A stretch of DNA of 64,000 nt from positions 1-64,000 of the IMG/VR virus record IMGVR_UViG_3300028597_000009, one strand, 5' to 3'. The stretch comes from a virus. The notes under the pieces are model-generated. The model was given only the letters and a program-made list of their open reading frames with translations. It ran no database searches and was not told the DNA's origin. Position 1 is the first letter of the stretch. Each line of letters starts with the position of its first letter. Shown one piece after another: positions 19,894-27,491 of this stretch. The translations under genes and the position numbers were made by a program.

Positions 19894-20744
19894 CGAAGAT
19901 CATTACCTTCGGCAACACGATTCTCGAGGGCAGCGGTAAAAAGGGGATCTTGAAACCAATGGATCCGGGTGGTGCTTACTACTTGGTAAACGCCGGTGGT
20001 TTCAACATTCCCAATCGGGCAGGTATCGTTTACGGTTTCAACGATTACCTGAAAGAATGTATGCGGGAAGACAGCGACCTTAACCGTCGGGTGTCTGAAG
20101 GGCAGGTTCAGTGCGAACTCGGCCACCCACCGCAGTACTTCTGGGAAAACGTCGGTGGTCGTATCGTGCAAACGCCGATCACCGACATCTACCAGTGGAT
20201 CCACCGTCTGCGTACGGTAATGGAACCAAACGTGTGTGGCGCTATCCGGAAGATCCATTGGGTCATGGCGGGTGGCGATAAGGATCCGATCTACAACCAG
20301 ATCGAAGTTCGTCCGTTCGGCGTGCATGGTCACATCATGCAAGCCAGCCTCGAAGATCCTGACATGAACACTGCGTTCAGTATCCGTACTGTAACCAAAC
20401 CGCAGAAAATGGGGGAGCGTAACCGTGAGGTGGATTACTTCTCGACTTACGATATGGTGATTGAGCAAGGTATGCTGCATGCCTGCAAACACCGTACCGC
20501 GGGTCTGGAAGACTTCATGTCCTCCGCGTTGGTGGATTCGACCCCAGCGGAAGTGTCGACTACTGTCGATGAGTTCTTCTTCCTGTGCGATAAGCACATG
20601 GGTAGCGACGCCGCAATGGCTCGCTTTGCTGGCAACGAAAGCTTCGATCGTGTCAAGGCCATGGTCAATGACTTGAAGAAGCGCTACACCCAGGACAAAC
20701 CAATTAAACTGGTGCGTTCGAGCTCGCTGTCGGTGTTCATGTAA
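19890..20744 (+). CDS. Prohead maturation protease (phiKZ gp175-like, T4 gp21-type)
   Basis: A 284-residue protein with a His-Ser-Asp pattern typical of phage prohead proteases: ELGHP with His79, AFSIRT with Ser164, and STYDMV with Asp188. The LGHP block and the later SxR block keep the spacing of the T4 gp21 (S80) family. In phiKZ, gp175 cleaves head proteins during capsid maturation and lies close to the virion RNAP (gp178, gp180) and gp181, the same cluster as here. It would act inside the prohead on scaffold and internal head proteins. It is the last gene of the late block and is followed by a terminator. Confidence 0.8.
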   Translation: MTKIITFGNTILEGSGKKGILKPMDPGGAYYLVNAGGFNIPNRAGIVYGFNDYLKECMREDSDLNRRVSEGQVQCELGHPPQYFWENVGGRIVQTPITDIYQWIHRLRTVMEPNVCGAIRKIHWVMAGGDKDPIYNQIEVRPFGVHGHIMQASLEDPDMNTAFSIRTVTKPQKMGERNREVDYFSTYDMVIEQGMLHACKHRTAGLEDFMSSALVDSTPAEVSTTVDEFFFLCDKHMGSDAAMARFAGNESFDRVKAMVNDLKKRYTQDKPIKLVRSSSLSVFM

Positions 20745-20754
20745 ACAACATTCT

Positions 20755-20805
20755 CTAGGGTCAAGGGCTTCGGCTCTTGGCCCTAGGGCTATGTTTATAT
20801 TTTTC
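20755..20805 (+). terminator. Intrinsic terminator after the prohead protease
   Basis: An 11-bp stem (20755-20765 with 20776-20786) around a loop containing CTTCGG is followed by TTTATATTTTT. It closes the late block that starts at 10442. Confidence 0.85.
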
Positions 20806-20868
20806 AACAGTGGTCGCATACCTATAGCCTAACGGGGCGCACACAATTTTTAAATGAGGAATGATGTA

Positions 20869-21819
20869 ATGGATGATAAAACTCAAGCTGCAACCCAGAT
20901 GCTGGAACAACTGTCCTTCGTAAACGTTCTCCGCGACACTCTGGGTTCTGCGAAGGTTATCGCCGCACTCCGCGACACCTCCAACAAAGAGTGGGACAAC
21001 TGCAAAGACGCCAACACCGGTGATCACCTGATCAAAGGTATCTTCCAGAGCACCCAGAAGGGCGACGCAGTACGTATCTACATCGCCAAGGTCATGGCAC
21101 AGTACATGCGCTCGGTCGGTGCACGCGCTAACGCATGGACCAAGAACACCATCGCCGCCGAGAACTTCACCAACACTTCCATCAGCAACCGTATCTCGGC
21201 CGCTGAGTTCCAGGAAGCTGACGAGCTGTTCAAGATCGTCGCTACTCGCCTGATCGGTTTCGACGACGGCGTGATTGACTTCGTTGTTGCCAAGACCCCT
21301 AAGGCCAAGGCAGAAGCGCTGGTGGTTTATCTGGCCTCTCGTTTCGATCTGGCTGAAAGTCCTGAAAAGGCTGCCGAGCATTACGCCGGTATCATCGACC
21401 TGTTTAGCGTCAAGTTCGAAGGCGACGGTTTCGATGAGCTGTACTTCCTGAAGACTGTCGGTCAGGTTATCAGCTACTACAGTTACAGTGTTGGTGAAGA
21501 GCTGAAACTGACCAACCCGTTCGACGTGCTGGAAATGCTGGAAAGCGAAGCCGACTACGGCAACATCGGTGAGATGGGCACTGTGCTGGCTGGCGGTCCT
21601 ATCGAAGTCATCATCGACAAGGATGATCCGGATCCACAGGTTACCATTGATCACGTGCGTGCGCAGTGGGCGAATCTCGATGTGCGTGTTGTAATGCCAG
21701 ATGGCAACGTGGTTGAGTTCAAGAAAGACGGCAGCGTAGTGGCCAATGCTCAAGGTCCGGTAGAAGTTGTTGCGGGTGCTGATGAAGGCAATCAGATCCG
21801 TAGCACTCTGATCGGCTAA
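20869..21819 (+). CDS. Unknown protein, 316 aa, probably abundant
   Basis: I place the start at ATG 20869, because GAGGA lies eight bases upstream. The in-frame ATG at 20854 has no ribosome binding site. The 316-residue product has a helical N-terminal two-thirds and a beta-rich tail from about residue 240 (repeated short strands with Gly-Asp turns). There is no catalytic motif, signal peptide or membrane helix. Codons are strongly C-ending. It stands alone between a terminator and an early promoter, so it is a separate transcription unit. The function is not recognised. Confidence 0.78.
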   Translation: MDDKTQAATQMLEQLSFVNVLRDTLGSAKVIAALRDTSNKEWDNCKDANTGDHLIKGIFQSTQKGDAVRIYIAKVMAQYMRSVGARANAWTKNTIAAENFTNTSISNRISAAEFQEADELFKIVATRLIGFDDGVIDFVVAKTPKAKAEALVVYLASRFDLAESPEKAAEHYAGIIDLFSVKFEGDGFDELYFLKTVGQVISYYSYSVGEELKLTNPFDVLEMLESEADYGNIGEMGTVLAGGPIEVIIDKDDPDPQVTIDHVRAQWANLDVRVVMPDGNVVEFKKDGSVVANAQGPVEVVAGADEGNQIRSTLIG

Positions 21820-21833
21820 CAAGCGTAAAAAGA

Positions 21834-21850
21834 TTTCAGGTCTATATTAC
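21834..21850 (+). promoter_or_regulatory. Early (virion RNAP) promoter
   Basis: TATATTAC at 21843-21850 within a 17-base block identical to the one at 27426-27442. phiKZ early promoters carry this element. A short hairpin (CAGAC/GTCTG, 21864-21877) follows. The next start codon is at 21945. Confidence 0.8.
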
Positions 21851-21944
21851 TTAGGGGAAGAGACAGACTAACGTCTGGGGGAACGTGACTAACACCTTCT
21901 CTTTCTCTCCCCCTTTCCTAATGGCACCCAAGAGGTTTTTTACA

Positions 21945-22385
21945 ATGAGCTTGAACAACTCTTACACCGATTTCATGAACGCTGGCGTTAAGTCTCTGGT
22001 CGATAACAGCAACTACGACAAGGCGACCAACCACGTTACTTTCGATGCGTCGAAGTTGGAACTGCCAGAAGGTGTTACTGCGGAATCGATGCAGTCCCAC
22101 GTCAGCGTGATCAACCAACTGTCCGCCCAAGCTGAAACGGCCGTAGCTGAAATCGCCCGTACTCAGTTCGCTGACAACAACAAGCTGACCACTGTTGACG
22201 GCACCCTGGACTTCGGCGGCTTCACCGTTAACTCCCAGCACCACCTGCAACAGCAAGTTGGCGACGACTTCCTGTGGGGCATCAGCAGCACCGCTATCGA
22301 CTACGTTCACAGCGAAGAGCAAACCAGCTGGCTGACTGAACAACGCGACGCAAGCACCGCGCTGGCCACCAAACTGTTCGGTTAA
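21945..22385 (+). CDS. Early protein, 146 aa, function unknown
   Basis: The first gene after the early promoter at 21843. ATG 21945 is preferred, with AAGAGG nine bases upstream. Earlier in-frame starts (GTG 21885, ATG 21921) would add a poorly conserved-looking leader. The product is acidic, Gln/Thr/Ala-rich and mainly helical in the middle, with no recognised motif. Being immediate-early in position, it is a candidate host-takeover protein or a nucleus or vesicle component. That is inference from the promoter alone. Confidence 0.75.
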   Translation: MSLNNSYTDFMNAGVKSLVDNSNYDKATNHVTFDASKLELPEGVTAESMQSHVSVINQLSAQAETAVAEIARTQFADNNKLTTVDGTLDFGGFTVNSQHHLQQQVGDDFLWGISSTAIDYVHSEEQTSWLTEQRDASTALATKLFG

Positions 22386-22399
22386 TACCACTTTCAATA

Positions 22400-22433
22400 A
22401 GGGATGACTGAGGAGCAATCCTTGGTCATCCCT
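22400..22433 (+). promoter_or_regulatory. 15-bp hairpin with GCAA tetraloop before a ribosome binding site
   Basis: Positions 22400-22414 pair with 22419-22433 around a GCAA (GNRA) loop. No T-run follows. TGAGGA comes next, then ATG 22448. It is more likely an mRNA stability or processing element than a terminator. Confidence 0.55.
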
Positions 22434-22447
22434 ATGAGGATCTCGTT

Positions 22448-22792
22448 ATGCCTGTTATTTTGGAAGATGGTAAATACGCTGGTTATGACGCAGTTGAATT
22501 ACGCGCTGCTGTTAAGACGTTTAATGACCTGATGACGGAACGTAACAAACCGTTCGCTGTGATCAAGATCGAAGATGGTCAACCGGATGGCGGGCGTTTC
22601 CAGATCGAGCGTACTGTTGAGCACGTGTTGATCTATCGTGTTCTTCCTGTTGGTCTGTTGTACATTGCCAAGATGAGTATCGACGGCACCGAGGAAATCT
22701 ACGGTGACGATCAGACCATCGGCGAAGCATTCGCTGTAGATATTTTGAACGATGTGATTCTGAACATCGACAAGGTAGCGGCAGCAGGTTAA
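22448..22792 (+). CDS. Small early-region protein, 114 aa
   Basis: A 114-residue acidic protein with alternating beta-strand and helix character and a central hydrophobic strand pair (about residues 60-80). It is preceded by a long hairpin and a TGAGGA ribosome binding site, and followed by a GAGA-capped hairpin. No family is recognised. It is probably co-transcribed with the gene at 21945 from the early promoter. Confidence 0.75.
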   Translation: MPVILEDGKYAGYDAVELRAAVKTFNDLMTERNKPFAVIKIEDGQPDGGRFQIERTVEHVLIYRVLPVGLLYIAKMSIDGTEEIYGDDQTIGEAFAVDILNDVILNIDKVAAAG

Positions 22793-22798
22793 TGGTGG

Positions 22799-22828
22799 AG
22801 CTAAGGAGAGATCCTTAGCTTCGTTTTA
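22799..22828 (+). terminator. Hairpin, probable weak terminator
   Basis: A nine-bp stem (22799-22807 with 22812-22820) on a GAGA loop is followed by TCGTTTTAT. The T-run is short, so partial termination is likely. Confidence 0.5.
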
Positions 22829-22858
22829 TAGCGCATTTTCATTTTTCGTCGGTGTCCT

Positions 22859-23188
22859 ATGTCCATCGTTATTCAAATTGACAACCTCTTTAAGCGGATG
22901 GCTGACGTCGGCGTAGTCAATATACCAAAGCGCCAGTATGCAGTACGTCACGGAACGGAAGATTTTAAAGTTCTCTTTGACAGTAAGTTAAAGAGAGCGG
23001 GTATCTGGATGAAGACAGATCACATCGATAAACCCGGTAAAGAGGTCTATATACAGGTCGCCAGGTTTTATCCGCGTTGTACGTCTTGGACAGGTACTCC
23101 TCGTACAGATATGTGGATGAACAAATTTGTAGCCGTCTTAGAAGCGGCTGAAGCGATTATTGTGAAGGAGCATCAAGATGGAAAGTGA
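22859..23188 (+). CDS. Small protein, 109 aa
   Basis: A 109-residue basic protein with aromatic-rich beta-type segments (about 25-75) and a helical end. Its ribosome binding site is weak. Its last 11 bases overlap the start of the 362-aa gene, so the two are translated together. No motif is recognised. Confidence 0.72.
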   Translation: MSIVIQIDNLFKRMADVGVVNIPKRQYAVRHGTEDFKVLFDSKLKRAGIWMKTDHIDKPGKEVYIQVARFYPRCTSWTGTPRTDMWMNKFVAVLEAAEAIIVKEHQDGK

Positions 23189-24266
23189 AGTAGAAAAGCT
23201 TTTGGCTGAACTGGAGCAGATGGGCATCTTTGATGTCGACTTCCCAGAGCAGTTGGTAGGGAGCGTTGTGTTCGCAGTTAAGTCTGATGAGCGCACGCTT
23301 AGCCTTCGCCGTTTGGTGGGTAGTGTTGCATACCCTGAGATCACCTCGCGTCCTTGGTTCACTTACAAGGCGTCTAACCGGGAACAGATCTATCACACTC
23401 AGGGTCTTGAAGAAGACGTCCTTATTGACGCACTCACGCGGTTCCGTGACAACATGGCCGTGCTGATCAACCGCTCTTTGAAGTGCCGGTTGCGTCTACC
23501 CACCGGTCACCCTGAGAACGATCTGTTCGTCCGTGATAAAGACGAGTGGATAAAGCTTCAGCGGAATCAGGAAGCAGAACCTCTGACGGCTAATGTTGTA
23601 TCGCCTGATGCTGAGCTGATGAAAACGTTTAACAAACTCGTCGAGTTGGATGTCTTCAATCCAATGAACGGGTGTTTGCCAGTTGGTCAGTTTTACGTCC
23701 GGATATTCCCTGTTGCTCAGAAGCTGGAAGTTTACCACTTCCAAGACACCGCTTCGTTGTTGGCGAGCATCAAGCCAGACCTACAGATCTACTCCGACGC
23801 GAGTAAGTTCGGTATGGAAGAACTGGAGAATGTCCTGAAGCACTTGTTAGAAAACCTTACCGCCCAGATTGAACCACGATCTTACAAAGAACTGCTTGCC
23901 GAGTTAGATGGTTTTGAAAGAAATAAAGTTGTTGGTAAACACTACCAGCCTGAAGATAATGAACCGAGCCCATTCGGTCCGCCGGTCAAACTCGCTACCG
24001 ACAACCCGTGGGTGGTGTGGCGTCGTACTGCGCATCCTGAGTACCCTACCGACGGGCATGCTGCTCGGGACGCCTTGATTGCCTTGTTGATGAATGAACC
24101 AAGACGACCAAAGATCGACTTGGAAACCGTTCCATTCAACTTCGAAACGGATACTCATAAGCTTTCACTGGGATGGGTTATCCATATGTTCTACAATTTC
24201 GGCAAGCCGTGGGAAGAAGTACACTGCATCGGCATTGCCCGCCTCGACCAACACAAACGTTACTAA
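23178..24266 (+). CDS. Unknown protein, 362 aa
   Basis: A 362-residue protein whose ATG lies in the end of the previous gene with AAGGAG seven bases upstream. There is no signal peptide or membrane helix. Residues 1-60 and 175-240 look helical and the remainder mixed. Conserved-looking aromatic and proline-rich stretches lie near 285-300. I recognise no family. It is followed by a Nudix-like gene in the same direction, so a role in early metabolism or takeover is possible but unsupported. Confidence 0.75.
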   Translation: MESEVEKLLAELEQMGIFDVDFPEQLVGSVVFAVKSDERTLSLRRLVGSVAYPEITSRPWFTYKASNREQIYHTQGLEEDVLIDALTRFRDNMAVLINRSLKCRLRLPTGHPENDLFVRDKDEWIKLQRNQEAEPLTANVVSPDAELMKTFNKLVELDVFNPMNGCLPVGQFYVRIFPVAQKLEVYHFQDTASLLASIKPDLQIYSDASKFGMEELENVLKHLLENLTAQIEPRSYKELLAELDGFERNKVVGKHYQPEDNEPSPFGPPVKLATDNPWVVWRRTAHPEYPTDGHAARDALIALLMNEPRRPKIDLETVPFNFETDTHKLSLGWVIHMFYNFGKPWEEVHCIGIARLDQHKRY

Positions 24267-24280
24267 CCTGGAGCAACACA

Positions 24281-25123
24281 ATGATCCTGAAGTCTCTTCC
24301 GAAACATTCCGAAACCACTTACGGCGTTCACCCGGCCATTCTGGCTGAGATCGTTCGTGACAACGCGTTCACCCTGATGGCGCCGGATGTTATCCATCAG
24401 GCCATGAAAGATCTGGATCAAGGTGTCATGGGTGCTGTGCGTTCCCTGATCGCCAAGTTCGACCTGCTGCGCCAAGGTATCGCGTATGGCTTGACTTACC
24501 GCATCGACTGGTCCAACCCAGTAGCCCCGCGTCTGCTGTTCCTGGTCTACAAGCGCAACAAGAAGAACGCCAACAAAGAGTTGCAATCGGTTTTCTCTCT
24601 GGGCGCCGGCGGCCACATCGAAGGTCTCGACCTGTCGTACCACCAACTCGATCTGGGTGGCGGTGAGTTCGAGATGACTCAAGCAGTCGACATGTTCGAA
24701 TCCATGGAAGATTCTTTCGCTCGTGAATACGGCGAAGAAGTAATCCTGCTGGATCAGAACGGTAGCGACATTACCGATCTGGTTATCGACCCGTTGTACA
24801 ACGACGGCTTCCCTAAAGTCGGTTTCGTGATGGACAGTAGCCCGCTGCCGGGTTACGTCGGCACCATTCACTTCGGCGTGGTTTACGCTATTCATGCTGC
24901 TGACGCTGTCGGCTTCGACATGAAAGAAGAAATGAACGACGCGGTGTGCTGGGCTTCTGCAGATCAGCTGCTGAGCGATCCAGTCTTCACAGGCGAAGTT
25001 GCGTTCGAGCCATGGTCGCAAATGATCCTCGATCAGATCTACGATCTGGAAAAGCACATCATCGAACACTTCGTCCTGGAAACTGTTGACAAAGCAGCGT
25101 CCGCAGAACCAGCGGTGTTCTAA
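24281..25123 (+). CDS. Nudix-type hydrolase-like protein, 280 aa
   Basis: ATG 24281 follows CTGGAG. The Nudix-like part has SLGAGGHIE (about 106-114), then a near-complete Nudix box: Glu140, seven residues, then R148-E-Y-G-E-E-V154, matching REUxEExGU except that Gln replaces the usual leading Gly. After it comes GYVGTIHFGVVY (191-202), a strand that also follows the box in this branch of the family. Nudix enzymes hydrolyse nucleoside diphosphates linked to another group, using the box glutamates to bind metal. Phage examples clean nucleotide pools or decap RNA. The substrate cannot be told. Helical extensions at both ends (1-70, 235-280) are extra. A UUCG-loop terminator follows. Confidence 0.72.
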   Translation: MILKSLPKHSETTYGVHPAILAEIVRDNAFTLMAPDVIHQAMKDLDQGVMGAVRSLIAKFDLLRQGIAYGLTYRIDWSNPVAPRLLFLVYKRNKKNANKELQSVFSLGAGGHIEGLDLSYHQLDLGGGEFEMTQAVDMFESMEDSFAREYGEEVILLDQNGSDITDLVIDPLYNDGFPKVGFVMDSSPLPGYVGTIHFGVVYAIHAADAVGFDMKEEMNDAVCWASADQLLSDPVFTGEVAFEPWSQMILDQIYDLEKHIIEHFVLETVDKAASAEPAVF

Positions 25124-25129
25124 TCCGGC

Positions 25130-25157
25130 TAACCCTGCCCCTTCGGGGGCAGGGTTA
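25130..25157 (+). terminator. Intrinsic terminator
   Basis: A 12-bp stem (25130-25141 with 25146-25157) closes on a TTCG tetraloop just after the Nudix-like gene. The trailing T-run is weak. Confidence 0.75.
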
Positions 25158-25190
25158 TTACCGCTACATTTTTGTTAAAAGGATTTTCCT

Positions 25191-25562
25191 ATGAGCAGCA
25201 ACCGTATTAAAGAACCGACCACAGAACTTACTGATCTGTACCACCAAACAACACGTGCTTTCAATGGTGGAGTGGATGGTGTGTTTGTCTGTGGGCAGTT
25301 GACTGTTGTTCTGGTTGAACGGAAACACTTCGCACCGGATATCTACGTATACAACTTCAAGCGTAGTCGTAAGCCGTTGATTGAACTGGGTAATGCTGGG
25401 CAATCTCTGTTGTTCCGTCCCTACTCGAAAGAAGGGGTGAACGGTGACATCTACCTCAATGAGGAAGATATCCTCAAAGAGATGCGGTTGATTCCTAAGC
25501 TGATGAAAGAACGTGTTCGTAATCACATCATTCACGAGATGGCAGTTCATAGCGGGAACTAA
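25191..25562 (+). CDS. Small protein, 123 aa
   Basis: ATG 25191 follows AAAGGA. The 123-residue product looks like a small alpha/beta fold, with hydrophobic strands at about 29-42 and 50-56, then a charged helical tail. No catalytic pattern or membrane segment is visible. It starts a run of tightly spaced genes leading to thymidylate kinase. Confidence 0.73.
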   Translation: MSSNRIKEPTTELTDLYHQTTRAFNGGVDGVFVCGQLTVVLVERKHFAPDIYVYNFKRSRKPLIELGNAGQSLLFRPYSKEGVNGDIYLNEEDILKEMRLIPKLMKERVRNHIIHEMAVHSGN

Positions 25563-25591
25563 CTCTATGGGACAACCATGAGGCCCTTCTA

Positions 25592-25822
25592 ATGTCTATC
25601 GAACTGGCGTCTAAAATTGAACAGCTGCAAATGCGACTGCACTCAGTTTGTAAAGAAAAGCAATGTCCAGTGCTCGCAGAAGAATTAAGCACCACGTTGG
25701 GACTAATCCCGGCGCTGTATGAAAAGATCCGTCACGGCGAACCCGGTCATGAAGCGTGGCTGAAGGATGCTATTGAAGCGCACTTCTTAAAGAAACCCAT
25801 GCCTGATTACGTGGCGAAATAA
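25592..25822 (+). CDS. Small helical protein, 76 aa
   Basis: A 76-residue, probably all-helical protein with two cysteines (Cys19, Cys24). It ends 10 bases before the thymidylate kinase start, so it is in the same operon. The spacing of the cysteines alone is not enough for a zinc-finger call. Function unknown. Confidence 0.7.
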   Translation: MSIELASKIEQLQMRLHSVCKEKQCPVLAEELSTTLGLIPALYEKIRHGEPGHEAWLKDAIEAHFLKKPMPDYVAK

Positions 25823-25832
25823 CGGAGCAGTT

Positions 25833-26555
25833 ATGAAGGGCAAATTTGTTGTTGTTGACGGTCTGGGCGGGGCTGGTAAGTCCACAGTCTTGGACAAGAT
25901 CGAAGCCTTCTGTAAAGATGGCGGTTTGGACTACGTTCGTACTCGTGAACCGGGTGGCACGTTTGCAGCTGAATATCTGCGCAAGCTGTGTCGCGAAGGT
26001 ATTCCGGGTGATCCTGATAAACTGGAACCTATCACTCAGGCGCTGTTGTTTAATGCAGCCCGCGCTGAGAACGTCCAGAAGGTCATCCTGCCTGCGTTGC
26101 GGGCTGGTAAGGTGGTTCTGTGCGATCGTTTCGCAGACACCACCTACGCGTTCCAGGGCGGTGCCTTAGGTGTAGATCTGGGTGTGTTGCAAGGCATCCA
26201 TCAGTTGGCACATGGTATCAACCCGGATATGACCTTCTTGCTGGACGGTAAGCCAGAAGTCTTCCTGCAACGTATCTCTCCAGAAGAGATGGCGAGTGAT
26301 CAGTTCGATAACTTAGAGCTGACCAAGCTGAAGAACGCGCGGTCGATGTATCTGACCATGTCGACGACGTACCCTGAACAGTATCGAGTGATCGATGCTA
26401 TGCAGTCACAGGAACAAGTGTTCGCACAGATCCTGCCGTATCTGCAAGAGCTGAAGAATCTGATGCGCCAGCGACCTAGCACCAAAGGTGTACAAGTCAT
26501 TCAAGATGCGTTTCCTGGGGGCTCGGTAAGTATCAAACATACATCCGAGGTTTAA
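25833..26555 (+). CDS. tmk: Thymidylate kinase
   Basis: A 240-residue kinase. The P-loop GLGGAGKST is at residues 10-18, the TREPGGT motif that contacts dTMP at 37-43, and the Asp98-Arg99 (DR) motif in CDRFADTTYAFQG. These three in order define thymidylate kinases, which phosphorylate dTMP to dTDP in dTTP synthesis. The protein is somewhat longer than the usual 205-215 residues because of a C-terminal extension of about 25 residues. It lies in an operon of small phage genes and would raise the dTTP supply for replication inside the phage nucleus. phiKZ-like phages are known to encode this enzyme. Confidence 0.93.
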   Translation: MKGKFVVVDGLGGAGKSTVLDKIEAFCKDGGLDYVRTREPGGTFAAEYLRKLCREGIPGDPDKLEPITQALLFNAARAENVQKVILPALRAGKVVLCDRFADTTYAFQGGALGVDLGVLQGIHQLAHGINPDMTFLLDGKPEVFLQRISPEEMASDQFDNLELTKLKNARSMYLTMSTTYPEQYRVIDAMQSQEQVFAQILPYLQELKNLMRQRPSTKGVQVIQDAFPGGSVSIKHTSEV

Positions 26556-26556
26556 A

Positions 26557-26742
26557 ATGTCTGCTGAAGACGAAATGATCGACAAGCTCCGTTTGGAGCA
26601 ATACGGAAAGGTCTATTCCACGACCCCTCCGGAACGTCCACCGTACAACCCTAACGGGCTTAAAGAGAACCCTGACTTCGTCAAGAACTCTGAGCCCGCT
26701 AAGCAGTACGAGTTCGGTATGCCGTTGTCCGTACGCAAGTAA
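26557..26742 (+). CDS. Small proline-rich protein, 61 aa
   Basis: A 61-residue ORF starting one base after the thymidylate kinase stop region, with GAGG upstream. The composition is charged and proline/tyrosine-rich in the middle, suggesting an extended or disordered peptide. The tight operon spacing supports its being real. Function unknown. Confidence 0.65.
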   Translation: MSAEDEMIDKLRLEQYGKVYSTTPPERPPYNPNGLKENPDFVKNSEPAKQYEFGMPLSVRK

Positions 26743-26750
26743 GGTGTGAT

Positions 26751-27362
26751 ATGAAACTCTACCATTACTCCGGTGCGCATTACGATCAGTTACAAAGCCG
26801 TCGTGTAACAGGGCTTCCGATGCGTCCGGGTATGCGAGTCTCTGACGATTACTTGGATCACATCTCAGTCTTCTTCGATCCCATTCCTTCTAAGCTCATG
26901 CCGGAGATCTTTTATAAAGGTCATCCGTTCTGGTTTAAAGGTCATGTGATTTATGAGCACGTGGTCGAGGTAGCTGATCTGGAAGATGAGTTCAACTTCC
27001 GCATGGTAGAGAGTGATCGACGGACAGAGCTGTTGGATAAGTTCTCTGAAGAGCACAATTGGGAAGATGACGATCCCAAGATCTTGGCCAAGTGGAAGGT
27101 CGAGGAGCTCAAGATGCAGCGCAAGTATCACGAGATTGGTTTTGATAAAGCCAGTCTCATTGCGTTGATTAAGACCCTACCTCGTGACGTTACGAAGTAT
27201 GGGTACTTGAAGGCTAGATCCCGTGATGACTTTGACCTCGGTTACAACAAGTATGCTGCCAACGTTCCGCACCTCATGCTGTACGTGCGCACAGGTATCA
27301 TACCGGTTAAGGAAGTGTTTGAGTTGACCATCGGTAGCGACCACCGCAAGAAAGTTGTGTGA
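26751..27362 (+). CDS. Unknown protein, 203 aa, opens with an LYHYS motif
   Basis: A 203-residue protein, eight bases after the previous stop. The first residues MKLYHYSG resemble the opening strand of several ADP-ribosyltransferase-like folds (LYHGS-type), but I cannot identify the later catalytic residues with certainty, so no enzymatic call is made. The centre (about 75-130) is strongly charged and helical. It is the last gene of the thymidylate kinase operon and is followed by a strong terminator. Confidence 0.72.
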   Translation: MKLYHYSGAHYDQLQSRRVTGLPMRPGMRVSDDYLDHISVFFDPIPSKLMPEIFYKGHPFWFKGHVIYEHVVEVADLEDEFNFRMVESDRRTELLDKFSEEHNWEDDDPKILAKWKVEELKMQRKYHEIGFDKASLIALIKTLPRDVTKYGYLKARSRDDFDLGYNKYAANVPHLMLYVRTGIIPVKEVFELTIGSDHRKKVV

Positions 27363-27369
27363 ACCACAC

Positions 27370-27409
27370 TATAACCCCTCCTAGCCCGCAAAGGCTAGGA
27401 GGGGTTATA
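27370..27409. terminator. Strong intrinsic terminator
   Basis: A 17-bp perfect stem (27370-27386 with 27393-27409) on a short CGCAAA loop is followed by TTTAAG. It ends the operon running from 25191 and insulates the early promoter that follows directly. It is symmetric, so it may also act on the minus strand. Confidence 0.85.
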
Positions 27410-27425
27410 TTTAAGATACATTTGT

Positions 27426-27442
27426 TTTCAGGTCTATATTAC
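27426..27442 (+). promoter_or_regulatory. Early (virion RNAP) promoter
   Basis: TATATTAC at 27435-27442, in a 17-base block identical to 21834-21850. A hairpin with 7-bp stem (AAAGACA/TGTCTTT, loop ATCAA) follows at 27452-27470. The start codon is at 27492. Confidence 0.85.
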
Positions 27443-27491
27443 CAGTACGATAAAGACAATCAATGTCTTTCACACTCTGGAGCAATACCTC

